Source: Sulfurimonas sp. (GTDB taxonomy: Bacteria; Campylobacterota; Campylobacteria; Campylobacterales; Sulfurimonadaceae). Taken from it: a DNA stretch of 5,966 bases. Of the stretch, positions 5,721 through 5,966 are shown piece after piece (position 1 is the first letter of the stretch; the number at the start of each line of letters is the position of its first letter). The notes beneath the pieces are model-generated. The model was not told where the DNA came from. It made no database searches and saw only the letters and a list, made by a program, of their open reading frames with translations. The position numbers and the translations under genes are program-made. The DNA lies in assembly GCA_002733155.1 (NCBI GenBank), contig NVUO01000006.1, forward strand, positions 80,664 to 86,629, read 5' to 3'.

Positions 5721-5762
5721 AAACAACTCAACAATGACAAAACAACTCGGCAATAACAAAAT
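5714..5762. repeat. 19-bp tandem repeat, about 2.5 copies
   Basis: AATGACAAAACAACTC occurs at 5714-5729 and 5733-5748, and a worn third copy AATAACAAAAT at 5752-5762, all 19 bp apart. The first copy overlaps the right arm of hairpin unit 5. The 16-mer also resembles the linker between units 1 and 2. Confidence 0.75.
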
Positions 5763-5781
5763 ACCAATTATTTCAAATAAC

Positions 5782-5809
5782 CGTCATTCCAAACTTGATT
5801 TGGAATCTA
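5782..5809 (+). repeat. Dispersed 28-bp hairpin repeat, unit 6
   Basis: Stem ATTCCAAA (5786-5793) / TTTGGAAT (5799-5806) with loop CTTGA. It ends 3 bp before a TATAAT box, so it would overlap the -35 region of the promoter of the following gene. Confidence 0.85.
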
Positions 5810-5812
5810 TTT

Positions 5813-5818
5813 TATAAT
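5813..5818 (+). promoter_or_regulatory. Candidate -10 box of the right-edge gene
   Basis: TATAAT in a T-rich context, about 40 bp upstream of the ATG at 5859. It predicts a leader of roughly 33 nt. No -35 box is seen; hairpin unit 6 fills that position. Confidence 0.4.
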
Positions 5819-5858
5819 CAAGCAAAATTATTATTAAAAGTTTAAAAGAAGTAATAAA

Positions 5859-5966
5859 ATGAAGTTTAATGTGAAGCATTTGCTTCACATTTTAGTGACC
5901 ATATCGGTCAACGCGGAGCAAAGAGATTATTCCCTTTGTTTAACTAATATTCAGTCGCCATGGTGG
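5859..5966 (+). CDS. Probable exported protein, N-terminal fragment cut by window edge
   Basis: An ATG opens a frame of 36 codons that runs to the end of the window without a stop; an in-frame TAA at 5835 bounds it upstream. The visible product has the layout of a short signal peptide: basic start (MKFNVKH), hydrophobic core (LLHILVTISV) and VNA as a possible cleavage site at about residue 18 or 19, followed by a polar mature start (EQRDYSLCLTNIQ) and two tryptophans. A weak AAAAGAAG lies 7 nt before the ATG, and a TATAAT box stands about 40 bp upstream. Codons after about residue 15 (TCG, GTC, GCG, GAG) are more GC-rich than in neighbouring genes. The family is not recognised. A 36-codon open frame alone could be chance in AT-rich DNA; start context and signal-like sequence raise it to likely. 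Confidence 0.55.
   Translation, partial: MKFNVKHLLHILVTISVNAEQRDYSLCLTNIQSPWW
5868..5891 (+). promoter_or_regulatory. 10-bp perfect hairpin just after the start codon of the right-edge gene
   Basis: AATGTGAAGC (5868-5877) pairs exactly with GCTTCACATT (5882-5891) around ATTT. It begins 6 nt after the ATG, within the footprint of an initiating ribosome, so it could lower translation. No long T-tract follows, which argues against an intrinsic terminator. Confidence 0.55.

Noticed and set aside
5868..5966. RNA gene or tRNA/5S fragment at the right edge
   Set aside because: The several small stems prompted a look, but there is no tRNA or 5S consensus, and the plus-strand frame with signal-like product explains the region better.

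Overview
The window is AT-rich, gene-dense bacterial DNA. The protein set points to Campylobacterota (epsilonproteobacteria; a free-living relative of Sulfurimonas, Sulfurovum or Arcobacter is plausible, but the genus cannot be fixed from sequence alone). The reasons are a moaA-queE-queD gene order that I recall from Campylobacter, a long QueD, a QueE with an expanded iron-sulfur cysteine motif, promoters with a good TATAAT box but no clear -35 box, and a porin of the alginate-export type.

Layout. (1) 1-1023, plus strand: 3' part of a molybdopterin molybdenumtransferase gene (moeA), cut by the window edge. (2) 1027-3497, minus strand: moaA, then queE and queD, converging on moeA with only 3 bp between stop codons. 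queE and queD are 4 bp apart and form a translational unit. moaA is separated from queE by 160 bp filled with hairpin repeats. (3) 3498-3667: moaA promoter, an AT hairpin, another hairpin repeat and the porin terminator. (4) 3668-4918, minus: outer-membrane porin with signal peptide. (5) 4919-5177: divergent promoter region with a long inverted repeat and 11-bp phased repeats. (6) 5178-5645, plus: small RDD-family membrane protein, possibly translated from a leaderless mRNA. (7) 5646-5858: intergenic region with two more hairpin repeats, a 19-bp tandem repeat and a candidate promoter. (8) 5859 to the right edge, plus: start of a probable exported protein, truncated by the window.

The metabolic genes serve two GTP-derived pathways. 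MoaA and MoeA act at the first and last steps of molybdenum cofactor synthesis. QueD and QueE act in succession in 7-deazaguanine (queuosine precursor) synthesis. MoaA and QueE are both radical-SAM enzymes.

I do not see a clearly new defence, mobile or biosynthetic system. The most distinctive signals are a family of six 28-bp hairpin repeats, whose stems change in a compensatory way and which occupy all three larger spacers that contain no divergent promoter pair, and a QueE whose cluster cysteines appear to be split by an insertion.
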